Origin: CAZLRH01 sp964562015
GTDB lineage: Bacteria; Verrucomicrobiota; Verrucomicrobiia; Opitutales; JABDGR01
Assembly (NCBI GenBank): GCA_964562015.1
Contig: CAZLRH010000001.1
Location: 310,001-374,000, forward strand
DNA: 64,000 bases
Direction of reading: 5' to 3'
Position numbers and translations under genes: made by a program. Below, piece by piece: positions 35,533 through 43,802 of the stretch. Below the pieces are notes generated by a model. The model did not search any database. It was not told where the DNA came from and worked only from the letters and a program-made list of their open reading frames with translations. Numbering within the stretch: the stretch's first letter is position 1; the number at the start of each line of letters is the position of its first letter.

Positions 35533-35939
35533 TGGGGGTACAGGCCACGCTTGCAACCGTTTGCGAAGATGTCAAATCGCCGTCTAGGTTATGACGGTTT
35601 ATTTACAAACGGGTAGTGGCGCACGCTCCGGTTCATGGAAACTGGAAATCGCTTTTTCGGGTTTGCCTTGGATTGGAGGAGGGGGTTAGTACGCACACTA
35701 GGTAGCCACCCTGGTTTGTGGATGGTGAACGATGAAACTTGGCTCGATTTTTACGTTCGGAACGCGTATATTTCGGGTCGCAACGAGCTTAAGGGTGGCT
35801 TAAGCCTGTTGCCACGAGCCTGTACCTCGGTTTCCGCAAAACTCTCCATTCTTTTGCAAATGGCCGCATATCAATCACTAAAGTCAAATGGCAAAAAGGG
35901 GGAGTAGCCCCCGCGCTACGAATACACGATCACGCCGGC
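35533..35939. other. Gene-free region holding direct repeat B
   Basis: 407 bp between the start of 34195-35532 and the end of the Lon-N gene. It holds direct repeat B and, after it, a short GC-rich inverted sequence (GGGGGAGTAGCCCCCGC). An open frame across 35635-35907 runs through the repeat, is not kept in copy A and has no recognisable product. Confidence 0.55.
35789..35908 (+). repeat. Direct repeat, copy B
   Basis: Second copy of the 120-bp repeat described at 33841-33960, same orientation, offset 1948 bp. Both copies end in a small inverted element around GAGTAGC. Confidence 0.9.
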
Positions 35940-36650
35940 TTAATTCCGAAACACGTCGTCGTCGCCGAGTTTGCCCTGGAGCTTGCGGGTCAGGCGCAGG
36001 CGCGCCGAGGCGGCGCGCAGGTGGCGCAGAAAGCGCGAATAGCGCGCGGCGGTGTCGAGTTCCTCGAGCAACTTTTGCTTTTCCTCGGCGTCCTGACAGA
36101 CGGTGAAGGCCGCGACATCGAGAAAAATTTCCGGATCACGCAAGGTGCGCAGGAAGGTCACGGCCTCGCTGGGGATGGGCCCGCCGAGGTCGCGAAATTG
36201 CCCCAGCTGGTGCAGCAAGGCGATGCGCTGGCGGCGGAGTTCCGCCTCCGGGGCGCCGGGCGCGGTGGCCAGCAATTCAATGGCGCAGCGGCGGTACGGC
36301 GTCTCGCTGACAATGGCACGAAAACGCACGCGGGCGAGGCCCTGCAGGATGAGATTCGAGGTCCCGTCCTTGTTGTCGTGGCTGGCGCGCACCATCCCGA
36401 GGCCGGCAATCATGAACGGCGGCTCCTCGGAACCGGGTTCTTCGGCGCGCTCGGGATCGAGGCCCGCGACGGCGAAAAACCGGTTGCCCTGCAAAACATC
36501 GGCGAGCATCTGCCGGTAGCGCGGCTCGAAGATGTACAGCGGCAGGAGGGCATGTGGGAAGAGCGCGGTGTTCGGCAAAGTCATCACCGGGATCTCCGTC
36601 GGCATCTCAGGCATGTCGCTCATGCTCCGGGCAATAACAGCGTCGGCCAT
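35940..36650 (-). CDS. Lon N-terminal (LON substrate-binding) domain protein
   Basis: 236 residues from the ATG at 36650. The LON domain (PF02190) begins at once: EIPVMTLPNTALFPHALLPLYIFEPRYRQML, then FMIAGLGMVRASHDNKDGT and LILQGLARVRF. It lacks the AAA+ ATPase and Ser-Lys protease of Lon, so it is a stand-alone substrate-recognition protein, as found in many bacteria. The second half is helical (LLHQLGQFRDLGG, EKQKLLEELDTAARYSRFLRHL). Likely cytoplasmic; partners unknown. It is divergent from the helicase gene at 36778. Confidence 0.88.
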   Translation of the reverse strand: MADAVIARSMSDMPEMPTEIPVMTLPNTALFPHALLPLYIFEPRYRQMLADVLQGNRFFAVAGLDPERAEEPGSEEPPFMIAGLGMVRASHDNKDGTSNLILQGLARVRFRAIVSETPYRRCAIELLATAPGAPEAELRRQRIALLHQLGQFRDLGGPIPSEAVTFLRTLRDPEIFLDVAAFTVCQDAEEKQKLLEELDTAARYSRFLRHLRAASARLRLTRKLQGKLGDDDVFRN

Positions 36651-36777
36651 GAATTCGAGCCTAAACCAAGAGCGCTGGTGGCGCAACCATCGCCTCGGGA
36701 GAATTGACAGGGCTAATAAGCCTCATTTCGGCCTTGTGACGCCCGGCGGGGTGCGCTAAACCTTACCGGATTCACGT

Positions 36778-37998
36778 ATGACATTTGCAGATCTCGGCCT
36801 ACCGCCGGAGTTGGTCCAGGCGGTCCACGACAAAGGCTACACCATACCGACCCCCATTCAGGAGCAGGCCATTCCGGTCATCTTGCAAGGACGCGACGTC
36901 TTTGGCAGCGCCCAGACCGGCACTGGCAAGACCGCCGCCTTCGCCCTGCCCGCCATCGCCAAGCTGGGCCGCCACAAGAAGGAAGGCCCGCGCGTGCTCG
37001 TGCTCGAGCCCGTGCGCGAACTGGCCGCCCAGGTGGACGAGCAGTTCCGCGCTTACGGCAAGCATGGTGACCTGCGCGTCGCGTTGCTCCACGGCGGCGT
37101 CGGCTACGGCCCGCAGTTGGATGCCTTGGACAAGGGCAGCGACGTCGTCGTCGCCACGCCGGGCCGCTTGCTGGACCATCTCGGCCAGCGCAATTTGACT
37201 TTGGACAAGCTGGAATTCGTCGTGCTCGACGAAGTGGACCGGATGCTCGACCTCGGTTTCATTGAGGACGTGAATCGCATTCTCGGTTATTGCCCGAAGA
37301 ACCGGCAGACCCTCCTTTTCTCGGCCACGGTGCCGGACGCCATCAAGCGCCTCATCGGCTGGGCCCTGCGCGACCCGGTGGACGTGAAAATCGGCAACCG
37401 CATCAGCGCCGCCGACACCGTGGACCATGCTATTTTCCCGGTGGACGGCATCCAGAAATACGACCTGCTGCTGTCCATGCTGCAACAAATGGATTACCGC
37501 AGCGTGCTCGTGTTCACCCGCACCAAGCGCGACGCCGACCACATCGCTGAATGGCTCGACGCCCACAAGCACCCCGTGACCGTCATGCACGCTGACCGCT
37601 CGCAAAAGGAGCGCACGGAGGCCCTCGACGGTTTCAAGAGCGGGAAATACGACATTCTTGTGGCCACGGACATCGCCGCGCGCGGGCTGGACATCGCCGG
37701 CATTACGCACGTCATCAATTACAACGTGCCACAGCACGCCGAGGACTACGTGCACCGCATTGGCCGCACCGGCCGGGCGTTGCGCGAAGGCGAAGCGTTC
37801 ACGCTCTATTCGTCCGACGAAACGACTTACCTGCATTCGATTGAGAAACTCATCGGCCGGCCCATTCCGCGCCGCAAGCTCGACGGCTTCAACTACCGTT
37901 CGGAACCGGATTTGAACAGCACCCGGATAGCCCCGCCGAAGCGCCGCAACCGCGGCTTTGCCAATCCCGCCGGTTCGCCGTTCAACCGCCGGCGGTAG
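36778..37998 (+). CDS. DEAD-box RNA helicase (RhlE-like)
   Basis: 406 residues. The motifs are in order: Q motif (YTIPTPIQEQAIP), I (AQTGTGKT, residues 45-52), Ia (EPVRELAAQ, Val where Thr is usual), Ib (TPGR), II (DEVD, residues 151-154, instead of DEAD), III (SAT), IV (VFTRTKRDADHIAEWL), V (ATDIAARGLDI) and VI (HRIGRTGRA). The tail is short and basic (PPKRRNRG to NRRR), as in RhlE. It unwinds RNA in an ATP-dependent way in ribosome assembly or mRNA turnover. The Ala-to-Val change in motif II keeps both acids, so the ATPase is probably active. Confidence 0.93.
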   Translation: MTFADLGLPPELVQAVHDKGYTIPTPIQEQAIPVILQGRDVFGSAQTGTGKTAAFALPAIAKLGRHKKEGPRVLVLEPVRELAAQVDEQFRAYGKHGDLRVALLHGGVGYGPQLDALDKGSDVVVATPGRLLDHLGQRNLTLDKLEFVVLDEVDRMLDLGFIEDVNRILGYCPKNRQTLLFSATVPDAIKRLIGWALRDPVDVKIGNRISAADTVDHAIFPVDGIQKYDLLLSMLQQMDYRSVLVFTRTKRDADHIAEWLDAHKHPVTVMHADRSQKERTEALDGFKSGKYDILVATDIAARGLDIAGITHVINYNVPQHAEDYVHRIGRTGRALREGEAFTLYSSDETTYLHSIEKLIGRPIPRRKLDGFNYRSEPDLNSTRIAPPKRRNRGFANPAGSPFNRRR

Positions 37999-38309
37999 TA
38001 AATTGCTTCGATAGGGATCTGCGACTGCTTTCGTAGCGCGGAGCTTTAGCCCACGCATTCGGGCAAACCACGTAAATCAGAGCGCGGGCTAAAGCTCCTG
38101 GTTTGAGGCCGGTCAAAAGGGCCTTCTTTTCCGCTATTAACTGGTGCGGCAAGCACTCGAAGAAAATGTTTTTCATTGATGAGCAATGGCTTGGGCGAGA
38201 ATTGAACAAACTCGTTGGCATATATTGTAAAACAGCATATATTCATCGTTCTTCGATAAATAAACATCGTTTAATGGATAATAATTAACTACCAAAATTC
38301 GGACCTACC
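37999..38309. other. Intergenic region with palindromic repeat and AT-rich leader
   Basis: 311 bp. The left part holds palindromic repeat copy 2. The right part (38215-38295) is AT-rich and has GCATATATT twice, 18 bp apart (about 38217 and 38235), ahead of the DUF2975/regulator pair. The doubled motif is a candidate operator for the Cro-type regulator. No gene seen. Confidence 0.5.
38033..38103. repeat. Dispersed palindromic intergenic repeat, copy 2
   Basis: Same element as 21781-21850. The arms GGAGCTTTAGCCC (38040-38052) and GGGCTAAAGCTCC (38086-38098) are perfect 13-bp inverted repeats. The middle differs from copy 1, so selection or recent spread has kept the ends only. Confidence 0.85.
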
Positions 38310-38765
38310 ATGAGAAATTTTGAAAATAAAGAAAAGATTGTTCAAGTAAGCGGTGGGCTGAAAATTGTATCCTTTCTGATGATGCTCTTTCTCGGATATA
38401 CAATAATCTACGCGCCGGTTGTCGCGTGGTTTCTCCAAACCAGACATCCAATCGAGCATCTTACAAAATTGCTCGCTGCAAATGCTATCGGATGCGCAAT
38501 GGCGTTCATGGTCTGGTGGAATTTTTGGAATTTTTTTAAACGACTAAAAGAAGGACACCTATTTGACCCGCTTACCGTGAAACGATTAGCCAACGCCGGT
38601 CGATGGAAAATCGCGGTTTGGGCTTATTTATTCATTCCGCTGTGGTTAGAAAACAGTCTAGCAGTTCATGCAGACGGCCTTTTCGCTGGATGCGGAATTA
38701 TTTTTACCGCCTGGTTGTTGCGCGAGGGGCAAACCCTGGAGGAAGATCAGAAGCTCACCGTTTAA
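38310..38765 (+). CDS. DUF2975 membrane protein
   Basis: 151 residues with four transmembrane helices (about 17-42, 52-72, 94-115 and 120-138). The cytoplasmic loop WNFFKRLKEGHLFDPLTVKRLANAG carries the family hallmark: a short helix then F-x-x-x-x-V-x-R-L-x-x-x-G. DUF2975 proteins are nearly always encoded next to a small Cro/C1-type regulator; here that gene follows after 1 bp (stop 38765, ATG 38767). The pair is thought to form a membrane-linked regulatory module; the signal is unknown. The codon use is more AT-rich than the neighbours. Confidence 0.85.
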   Translation: MRNFENKEKIVQVSGGLKIVSFLMMLFLGYTIIYAPVVAWFLQTRHPIEHLTKLLAANAIGCAMAFMVWWNFWNFFKRLKEGHLFDPLTVKRLANAGRWKIAVWAYLFIPLWLENSLAVHADGLFAGCGIIFTAWLLREGQTLEEDQKLTV

Positions 38766-38766
38766 T

Positions 38767-39012
38767 ATGCAAATCATCGTCAACCTGGATGTGATGCTCG
38801 CGAAACGGAAGCGGCGGCTCAATGAGCTGGCCGAGGCCGTGGGTGTGACGCCGCAAAACCTTTCCATCCTGAAGACCGGCAAGGCGCGCGCCGTGCGCTT
38901 TTCCACCCTCGCTGCGATTTGCAAATTTCTCGAATGCCAGCCGGGCGATATTCTGGAATATCGCGAAAACGCGCCGAATGAAGCGAATGCGTCTTCCGAT
39001 CTTTTAGAATAA
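38767..39012 (+). CDS. Cro/C1-type helix-turn-helix regulator (YozG-like)
   Basis: 81 residues, ATG at 38767 directly behind the DUF2975 stop codon. It is almost only a helix-turn-helix: MQIIVNLDVMLAKRKRRLNELAEAVGVTPQNLSILKTGKARAVRFSTLAAICKFLECQPGDILEY is the family's usual order (the turn is GVTPQNLSILKTGKA; the end is CQPGDILEY). Such small regulators with DUF2975 partners probably sense state through the membrane protein and autoregulate. The short acidic tail (after residue 66) is not conserved. Translation is coupled to the upstream gene. Confidence 0.9.
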   Translation: MQIIVNLDVMLAKRKRRLNELAEAVGVTPQNLSILKTGKARAVRFSTLAAICKFLECQPGDILEYRENAPNEANASSDLLE

Positions 39013-39062
39013 TGCCCTTCCCCGTGGAGACATGTCTTACGAAAAATCGCCTGAAGGATGGT

Positions 39063-39815
39063 TCAGTAAAACACTTTCTCCAAGCACAGTCCTTCGGGGG
39101 GTGCCGTGGTGATGGCCGGAGTGCGGTGGCGGGCGTGCAAAATCTTTTCAATTTCATCCACGGTGAGCTTGCCTTGGCCGACAGCCACGAGGCCGCCGAC
39201 CAGCCCGCGGGCCATCTTATAGAGGAAGCCGCTGGCTTCGAGGGTGAAGGTGATTTGTCGCCCGCGCTGGGTAATATCGAAGCGGCGCAGATCCTTCACC
39301 GGTTGCTCGCTTTCCTCGAGGCGGCGGCCGGCAAAGGCCGTAAAATCATGCCGGCCGACGAGGCGCTTGGCGGCGGCGCGCACGGCGGACAAGTCGAGGG
39401 CACGGTCGCCCAGCGACCAACAGTAGCGCGCAGTAAACGGAGGCGCGTAACCGAGATAAATCCGGTAGCAATAGCGTTTGCCTTTCGCACTGAAGCGGGC
39501 GTGAAATTCCGGCATGGCCCGGCGCAACGAGGTCACCAGCAGGCTGCGCGGGCGGCCGGCGTTTAGCGCGCGCAAAAGATTTTCCACCGGGTGGGTCCAG
39601 ATAGCGTCGAAATGAAAAACCTGGGCGCGGGCGTGGACGCCGCCATCGGTGCGGCCGCTGCCGTGCAGGCGCACGGGCTGGTGAAAAATCGCCGCCAGCC
39701 GGGTTTCAAGATAATCCTGCACCGTGCCGCCGCCCTTTTGGCTTTGCCAGCCGAGGAATTCCGCGCCGTCATAGGCACAGGTGGCCCGCCAGCGCGACGT
39801 TTCCGCAGATGCCAT
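39063..39815 (-). CDS. truA: tRNA pseudouridine(38-40) synthase
   Basis: 250 residues, the usual TruA length. Key motifs are present: YDGAEFLGWQSQ, the catalytic Asp in GRTDGGVHA (D57; Ala is usual where this has the first Gly), FHARFSAKGKRYCYRI, and the C-terminal SGFLYKMARGLVGGLVAVG block. It converts uridines 38-40 of the tRNA anticodon arm to pseudouridine. It is followed upstream on the same strand by ppnP, with a 18-bp gap. The start is preceded by CCCC and no Shine-Dalgarno. Confidence 0.95.
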   Translation of the reverse strand: MASAETSRWRATCAYDGAEFLGWQSQKGGGTVQDYLETRLAAIFHQPVRLHGSGRTDGGVHARAQVFHFDAIWTHPVENLLRALNAGRPRSLLVTSLRRAMPEFHARFSAKGKRYCYRIYLGYAPPFTARYCWSLGDRALDLSAVRAAAKRLVGRHDFTAFAGRRLEESEQPVKDLRRFDITQRGRQITFTLEASGFLYKMARGLVGGLVAVGQGKLTVDEIEKILHARHRTPAITTAPPEGLCLEKVFY

Positions 39816-39833
39816 GGGGAACCTAAGGCGCGG

Positions 39834-40172
39834 CTACTTGAGGAACGAGCAGAGGTATTCGCAAATGCCGTGGGCGACCTCGATGGTGAAGCCGGAATTG
39901 CCGGTCACCGAAAAGGCCTGGCCGCCGCTGTAGGCGGTCCACTTCTGCTCGCCGTCGATCTGCACCCGGCAGAGGCCGGCGACAATCTCCATGTGTTCGG
40001 GTACGCCGGTCTTGAAATGAAACGAACCGGGGTAAATCAGACCGATGGTCTTTTTCACTCCGTAGGGGAGCAAGATGGTGTGGCTTGCGACCTTGCCGTC
40101 GAAGTACAAATTCGCCTTGGTGACGACCGTCACCCCGGCGAGTTGTTTCGGAACATCGTGTACATTATCCAT
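39834..40172 (-). CDS. ppnP: Pyrimidine/purine nucleoside phosphorylase
   Basis: 112 residues of the PpnP/DUF1255 cupin family. The conserved blocks are ANLYFDGKVASHTILLP near the start, IYPGSFHFKTGVPEHMEIVAGLCRV in the middle and the end VAHGICEYLCSFL. PpnP splits diverse nucleosides with phosphate to free base and ribose-1-phosphate, a salvage function in the cytoplasm. The protein is slightly longer at the N-terminus than the E. coli enzyme. It lies just upstream of truA and the two may share a transcript. Confidence 0.93.
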   Translation of the reverse strand: MDNVHDVPKQLAGVTVVTKANLYFDGKVASHTILLPYGVKKTIGLIYPGSFHFKTGVPEHMEIVAGLCRVQIDGEQKWTAYSGGQAFSVTGNSGFTIEVAHGICEYLCSFLK

Positions 40173-40350
40173 GGTGGAAAAGTAGGGCGGAAACGGACGG
40201 GAGGCAAGTGGGGAGTAAGGTCCGGTCCCAGGCGGGGGACGGCCCGCCCACCGGTGTTTTAGCTCTGGACAAATACGACGCCCGCGGGCATTTTTTTACC
40301 GATTGCCGCCAGCGCCCGTTGGCGGCGATTGATTTTTTGCCCACCCGCTC

Positions 40351-41079
40351 ATGAAGTACACGGTCTTCATCCCCACGTTGAACGAAGCCGAGGCGCTGCC
40401 CATCATTCTCCCGCGGGTCCAGGCGCACAATCCCTTCCAGATTTTGGTGGCGGACGGCAACTCCCGCGACGGCACGGCGGAAGTCGCCCGCAAACTGGGC
40501 GCGGAAGTTTACATTCAAAAGCAAAAGGGCATCCGCCACGCCTACATGGAAGCGTGGCCGCTGATTCGTGGCGACCTCGTGGTCACCCTGAGCCCGGACG
40601 GCAATTGCATCCCCGAGGACATTCCGCGCCTGGTGGCGCAACTGGAACAAGGCTTCGACCTGGTGATTGCCTCGCGCTATTACGGCGGAGCCAAGAGCGC
40701 GGACGACGACGCCATGACGGGTTTCGGCAACTGGTTTTTCACCAAGACCTCGAACGTGCTCTTCGGCGCGAATTTCACGGACGTGATGGGCATCTACCGC
40801 GCCTACCGCCGGGATCTTTTTTACGAACTGGGCCTCGACAAGGACAGCGCCTACGAGACCGTGGAGAAAATGTACGGCACCAAAATCGGCATCGAGCCGC
40901 TCCTTTCGATCCGCGCGATGATTTACGGCAAGAAAGTCTGCGAAATCGGCTCGGACGAACCCAAGCGCATCGGCGGGGAGCGCAAGCTGCAAGTCTTCCG
41001 CTGGGGCGCCGCTTACTACACCCAGTTCTGGATGGAATTCCTGAAAGGCCGTCGGCGCAAGGGCTCAGTCGCCCAGTAA
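40351..41079 (+). CDS. GT2 glycosyltransferase (polyprenyl-phosphate sugar transferase-like)
   Basis: 242 residues with a GT-A fold: KYTVFIPTLNEAEALPIILP, LVADGNSRDGT, KQKGIRHAYMEAW and VVTLSPDGNCIPEDIP (the metal-binding acid segment). EGF-like or membrane anchoring helices are missing, so it is a soluble or peripheral enzyme like the catalytic part of dolichol-phosphate mannosyltransferases. The tail is basic. It is convergent with the minus-strand heptose operon and its last 15 bp overlap the end of the radical SAM gene. It may transfer the sugar made by that operon (inference). Confidence 0.88.
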   Translation: MKYTVFIPTLNEAEALPIILPRVQAHNPFQILVADGNSRDGTAEVARKLGAEVYIQKQKGIRHAYMEAWPLIRGDLVVTLSPDGNCIPEDIPRLVAQLEQGFDLVIASRYYGGAKSADDDAMTGFGNWFFTKTSNVLFGANFTDVMGIYRAYRRDLFYELGLDKDSAYETVEKMYGTKIGIEPLLSIRAMIYGKKVCEIGSDEPKRIGGERKLQVFRWGAAYYTQFWMEFLKGRRRKGSVAQ

Positions 41080-42588
41080 TTTGCGGCGGAGGCGAATTTT
41101 GGCCATGTCCTCCACGTTTTTGCGCTGTAGAGGCCCGAACTTCGTTTCGACCAACTGCAAGTAGGCGGGATTGTCAAAATACGTGCGCCAGGCGTGGTCG
41201 CGGAAGCGGAGCACATCGGCGGCGGAAACGGTGTTGGTCGGCAGCGGCTGGCTGTCGTAAGAGAGAAATGCGTAGCCCGAATAAGTGTTGGGCAACTGCC
41301 AGCCGTTTTTCTTCGCCTGATGATAAAGCGGACTGCCGGGCAACGCCATGCACGGGTACATATTGGTCATTTCCGTGTTCAACTCCATGGCGAGGTCGAG
41401 CGTCTGCTGCATGGTGTCCATCGTGTCGCCAGGCGAACCGAAGATGAAATTCGAGATGACGTTGATGCCGTGCTCGCGGGTGGTTTTGACGACGTCGCGG
41501 ATGTTGACATCCTTAAAGGTGCCCTTGGAAACCTCGTGGCGGACAGTCTGGTTGGCCGCCTCGATGCCGAGGCCGAACCAGCCGATGCCGGCCTTGCGGA
41601 ACTTGTCGAGCAGGTCCTTGCGCACGGTGTCCACGCGCGAATAGCACCACATGCGGAAGGGATGGCCCATCTCGGCAATGCCGTCGAGCAGCGGCTCGTA
41701 GTACTTGCGGTTGAGGAAAAACATCTCGTCGGAAATGCGCACCGTCTCGACGCCCATTTCGGCGAGTTTCTTGAATTCACCCAACATCAACTGCGGCGAC
41801 CAGTGGCGCATGACCGGAGAATCCGCCGAGGAAATGCCATCCTCGTTGTTCTCGCGGTTGAGGATGTTGATCATGCAGAAGTCGCACTTGAAGCGGCAAC
41901 CGAGCGACGTGTAAATGGCGGCGAAGGGCGTGCGCTTGGCGTGGTCGAATTCCGCGTGCCAGAAGTGGGCGCGATAAAGGTCGAGCGGCCGGTTCTTGTA
42001 CGGCAGCAAATCCCACGCGTAGCCCGGCAGGTCCACATCGATGCGAGCCTGGGGGACGACATGCTCGGGGATATTGAGGACCGGCTTGCCATCGACCTTG
42101 CGGCCGATGCCTTTGACGGCGTCCAAATTGTCCGTCAGGTTCGACGCCAACAAATTGTGCAAGGCGTAAACGCCTTCGTTGAGCAGCACGAAATCCACCG
42201 AGGAGTGACCGAGCACCTCGAGCGGGAGGGCGCTGGTGTGGGAGCCGACAAAGCAGGTCTTGATTTCCGGGTGCGTGGCCTTGAGCAAATCGCAGCACTC
42301 GATGTTGCCGGCCATCATGGTGGTGCCGGAATTCGGGTTCTGGCCGTACACCACGAAACAGACCAGGCGCGGCTTGATGTCGCCGATGCGTTTGACCGCC
42401 TGCTCGTGCGTCAACCATTCGGCGGTGCAGTCGAGGATGCCGACACCATAGCCCTTGGCCCGGCAGCTCTGGGCGAGCAAGAGGCTCCAAGTCGGGGGTT
42501 CGATGGCCGAGTAATCCTTGGCCAAATCCTGATAGGCGGAACGCGCGGAATCCGCCGTGACAAAAAGCACATCCAAGGGGCGATTCAT
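41065..42588 (-). CDS. B12-binding-domain radical SAM enzyme
   Basis: 507 residues from the ATG at 42588. The N-terminal half is a Rossmann-like cobalamin-binding-type domain (LDVLFVTADSARSAY, IEPPTWSLLLAQSCRAKGY, KTCFVGSHTSALP) without an obvious D-x-H-x-x-G. The radical SAM core has the cluster motif CRFKCDFC, then ETVRISDEMFFLNR and GIGWFGLGIEAANQ. It resembles the P-methylase/Mg-protoporphyrin cyclase-like class that does methylations, cyclisations or epimerisations. It ends the minus-strand heptose operon, 5 bp after the ColD-like gene, so it likely modifies that sugar or its lipid-linked product. Confidence 0.87.
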   Translation of the reverse strand: MNRPLDVLFVTADSARSAYQDLAKDYSAIEPPTWSLLLAQSCRAKGYGVGILDCTAEWLTHEQAVKRIGDIKPRLVCFVVYGQNPNSGTTMMAGNIECCDLLKATHPEIKTCFVGSHTSALPLEVLGHSSVDFVLLNEGVYALHNLLASNLTDNLDAVKGIGRKVDGKPVLNIPEHVVPQARIDVDLPGYAWDLLPYKNRPLDLYRAHFWHAEFDHAKRTPFAAIYTSLGCRFKCDFCMINILNRENNEDGISSADSPVMRHWSPQLMLGEFKKLAEMGVETVRISDEMFFLNRKYYEPLLDGIAEMGHPFRMWCYSRVDTVRKDLLDKFRKAGIGWFGLGIEAANQTVRHEVSKGTFKDVNIRDVVKTTREHGINVISNFIFGSPGDTMDTMQQTLDLAMELNTEMTNMYPCMALPGSPLYHQAKKNGWQLPNTYSGYAFLSYDSQPLPTNTVSAADVLRFRDHAWRTYFDNPAYLQLVETKFGPLQRKNVEDMAKIRLRRKLLGD

Positions 42589-42593
42589 GGCGA

Positions 42594-43802
42594 TCAAAGT
42601 GGGTTGAGCAAGGCGCACAATTTATCGATGCGCGCGGGGTCCAAAGAGGGATAGTTTCCGATGTACCAGCCGAAGAAATGGACGTGGTCTATTCTCGGAA
42701 AATCCTCGGGTTTGGTCAAGGGGAATCGCCGCCGGAGGTAGGGCTGGCGCAACTGGTTTCCGCCGCCGGAGGTGCCGCGGCGGAACTCCACCTTGGCCGC
42801 GCGGAGGGTGCTTTCCACACGGTCGCGCAACGCGATGTCCGGATTGCGCAACACCAGGGTGAAGGCGTAATTGCTGGCGCCCTCGACCTCGAAATCCGTC
42901 CAGTATTTCTGGCTATCGAGCTTGGCGAGAAAGAGGTTGAGGTTGCGGGTCCGCAGGCGGTTGTTCTCGTCCAGACGGCCAAGCTGGGACAAGCCGATGA
43001 CGGCATTGAGCTCCGTGCTGCGGACGTTGTACGCGGGAAATGCGAAGATGAAATCGGGATTGAGGTCGGGGTGCGCCTGGCGGTAGCGGTCGCGCGTTTC
43101 TGGCAGGCGGGCCTCGCGCACCATGCCGTGCGAACGCAACATGCGGGCGGTCTCGAACACGCGTTCGTCGTCCGTGCAAATCATGCCGCCCTCGATGGTG
43201 CTGAGGTGGTGCGCGTAGTAAAACGAGAAATTCGAAATGAGCCCGAAGCTGCCGAGCTTGCGGCCCTTGAAGGTGGCGCCATGCGATTCGCAGACGTCCT
43301 CGATCAACGGAATCTTGCGGCGTTTGAGCTCGTCCAGCAGCGGCTGGGTGAGCGCGTTGTAGCCGAGGATGTGGGTGATGAAAACGGCGCGGGTCTTGTC
43401 CGTGATTTTCGCCAGCACTTGCGCGGGATCCATGCCGAGGGTGCGCGGGTCGATGTCCACGAACACCGGCTCGAGATTGTTCTGCAACACGCTGGCGATG
43501 TCGGACACCCAGGTGAGCGTGGGGACGATGACTTCGCCGTCGCCGTACAACTCGCGCAGGATGGCCATGGTGAGCAGGTTGGCCGAGGCGCCGGAATTGA
43601 CGAACACGCTGTGGCGCACGCCGAGCCAGCGGCTCCAGGCATCCTCAAACTCCACCACTTTTTTCGACTGGGTGAGGATGGGCGGCGGATCCGCGCGCAG
43701 GAAATTGATCACCGCCTCGGTGTCCGCGCGGGTGATGTTGTTTTCCATCAGCGGCCAGTCCAGCACCGGCGGGGCCGCCACGGGGGCAACGTCATTTCTC
43801 AT
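42594..43802 (-). CDS. ColD/RfbH-like PLP-dependent sugar 3-dehydratase (DegT family)
   Basis: 402 residues from the ATG at 43802, overlapping the previous gene by 11 bp. It has the DegT/DnrJ fold (VNSGASANLLTMAILREL, PTLTWVSDIASVL, IEDVCESHGATFKGRKLGSFG). The internal-aldimine position has His, not Lys: SFYYAHHLSTIEGG (H198). That substitution marks the 3-dehydratases: ColD (GDP-4-keto-6-deoxymannose) and RfbH/E1. The cysteines that bind the 2Fe-2S cluster of E1 are not evident, so ColD-type chemistry is favoured. It would remove the C3 hydroxyl from a 4-keto nucleotide sugar. Context (HddA, HddC) suggests a GDP-heptose substrate. Confidence 0.88.
   Translation of the reverse strand: MRNDVAPVAAPPVLDWPLMENNITRADTEAVINFLRADPPPILTQSKKVVEFEDAWSRWLGVRHSVFVNSGASANLLTMAILRELYGDGEVIVPTLTWVSDIASVLQNNLEPVFVDIDPRTLGMDPAQVLAKITDKTRAVFITHILGYNALTQPLLDELKRRKIPLIEDVCESHGATFKGRKLGSFGLISNFSFYYAHHLSTIEGGMICTDDERVFETARMLRSHGMVREARLPETRDRYRQAHPDLNPDFIFAFPAYNVRSTELNAVIGLSQLGRLDENNRLRTRNLNLFLAKLDSQKYWTDFEVEGASNYAFTLVLRNPDIALRDRVESTLRAAKVEFRRGTSGGGNQLRQPYLRRRFPLTKPEDFPRIDHVHFFGWYIGNYPSLDPARIDKLCALLNPL

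Noticed and set aside
39867..40190. Possible cupin enzyme other than PpnP at 39834-40172
   Set aside because: Length, the FHFKTGVPEHMEI block and the YLCSFL end fit the PpnP family better than generic cupins.
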